Shown here: piece after piece, positions 63,379 through 64,000 of the stretch
Position numbering within the stretch: position 1 is the first letter of the stretch
How the letters are laid out: each line of letters starts with the position of its first letter
Assembly: GCF_021513255.1 (NCBI RefSeq)
Contig: NZ_CP090977.1
Location: forward strand, 2,418,001 to 2,482,000
Reading direction: 5' to 3'
Source: Planococcus sp. 107-1
GTDB taxonomy: Bacteria > Bacillota > Bacilli > Bacillales_A > Planococcaceae
Length of the DNA: 64,000 nucleotides
Notes under the pieces: model-generated
Database searches by the model: none
What the model saw: the letters and a program-made list of their open reading frames with translations, nothing else
Told to the model about the DNA's origin: nothing
Program-made: the position numbers and the translations under genes

Positions 63379-64000
63379 CTATTTGAATTTCAATACCGGC
63401 TTTCCAGCCAAATCTTTTTCCAATGCATTGACCACCAAATAAATTAAGATAAAGACTGGAACAATGACAAGCATCGGCTTTATATAATAGATATATCCAT
63501 ACCAGAAAACACGCGCGATGGTGGTTACGATTAAGTAATAGCCGAGAGAAAAACCAAAATCTCCGAATAGCTTCCGGAGCAGTAATGCCGGGATAAACAC
63601 CACAAGATACGTTAAAAACGGAGCTAGAATGACTCCCATTACTTGATAATTCAAGAAATACTCCCCGTATATGAACAAGCCATAATTGGTATGTATCGAC
63701 TCCGCCACAAGATGCGCTGCCCCTGGACCTGCTTCCGACCCAAGAAACGAAGGCATTAATTGCGGAATATAACCGAGAAGCGTAGAAACTGTCCCATGAT
63801 CATAGGTCACCTCAATGGCAGCAGCAGTGGAGTAAACCAAATCCTGGACTGTTGGATAATTCACTAAAACTGCAAATGAATCCAAAATGGCTGCTGCATC
63901 AAACACCAATCCGTTATGCCGCACAATCCCTAAATAAGAAAAGACCAAAAGCCCGATGGCAATGATGCTGAATTTCTTAAAATTAAAGTTGGCCTTAAAA
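63379..64000 (-). CDS. O-antigen/polysaccharide polymerase-like membrane protein (Wzy type), C-terminal part
   Basis: The frame is open to the right edge of the window, so the N-terminal part lies beyond it. About 206 residues are visible, with several membrane helices (IIAIGLLVFSYLGIV, MGVILAPFLTYLVVFIPALLL, LGYYLIVTTIARVFWYGYIYYI, MLVIVPVFILIYLVVNAL) and an outer loop with GYIPQLMPSFLGSEAGPGAAHLVAESIHTNYGLFIYGEYFLNY, as in oligosaccharide-repeat polymerases. Position before two glycosyltransferase genes fits. The identity as polymerase is by topology and context, so only moderately sure. Confidence 0.7.
   Translation of the reverse strand, partial: FKANFNFKKFSIIAIGLLVFSYLGIVRHNGLVFDAAAILDSFAVLVNYPTVQDLVYSTAAAIEVTYDHGTVSTLLGYIPQLMPSFLGSEAGPGAAHLVAESIHTNYGLFIYGEYFLNYQVMGVILAPFLTYLVVFIPALLLRKLFGDFGFSLGYYLIVTTIARVFWYGYIYYIKPMLVIVPVFILIYLVVNALEKDLAGKPVLKFK

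Overview
The window looks like a chromosomal segment of a Firmicute of order Bacillales, most likely Planococcus or a close relative (Planococcaceae). I base this on Bacillus-type protein families (MetC, YtsJ, SwrC, GlpP-controlled glp genes, TarS/TagE-like teichoic acid glycosyltransferases), strong AGGAGG-type ribosome binding sites with many GTG/TTG starts, CcpA-type cre boxes, an S-box riboswitch and a cobalamin riboswitch. No tRNA, rRNA, CRISPR array, transposase or phage gene was seen. The genus is inference.

Layout. 1-2.5 kb: three small uncharacterised genes and a flavin oxidoreductase. 2.5-2.8 kb: palindromic intergenic repeats. 2.9-4.9 kb: a four-gene minus-strand operon with a CarH-like cobalamin domain lacking any DNA-binding part, a PAS-STAS (RsbR-like) protein, a small helical protein and an HmoA-like monooxygenase. 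5-10 kb: SAM-riboswitch-controlled metC, malic enzyme, YeiH-type transporter. 9.8-13.9 kb: CapK-like protein, tyrosine kinase, orphan response regulator and LCP ligase. 14-19 kb: four-carbon acid sugar operon with its regulator. 19.4-24.5 kb: a two-subunit membrane protein and two cyclic-di-GMP proteins. 24.8-32.7 kb: NRDE protein, SRPBCC protein, UvsE, a sigma factor, a GyrI-like protein, and a TetR/RND efflux pair. 33-45 kb: cell-surface glycan genes (LysM deacetylase, a very large glycosidase-like membrane protein, GT2 synthase, HEAT protein, SGNH hydrolase, two wall teichoic acid glycosyltransferases). 45.4-47.3 kb: cobalamin-riboswitch operon (adenosyltransferase, BtuF). 47.4-49 kb: GIY-YIG protein and threonine aldolase. 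49.2-54.2 kb: complete glycerol regulon glpP-F-K-D. 54.3-64 kb: exopolysaccharide operon (Wzy-like polymerase, two glycosyltransferases, ManC, ManA, GalU, UDP-glucose dehydrogenase, initiating sugar transferase), running off the right edge.

How it fits together. The cobalamin operon would supply adenosylcobalamin, the chromophore that a CarH-like sensor needs. Several loci concern the cell surface: LCP and kinase, teichoic acid glycosylation, the glycosidase/GT2 module and the mannose/glucuronate exopolysaccharide operon. Sugar and glycerol loci carry cre boxes, so CcpA control is likely.

A warning for users: eight genes (four-carbon acid kinase, its regulator, a PAS-GGDEF protein, TarS-like transferase, cobalamin adenosyltransferase, glpK, glpP, sugar transferase) are each broken by one base, and each break lies in or next to a short homopolymer. 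Seven are missing bases and one is an extra base. This pattern points to sequencing indel errors more than to real gene decay, although transcriptional slippage is possible at the three A7 runs.
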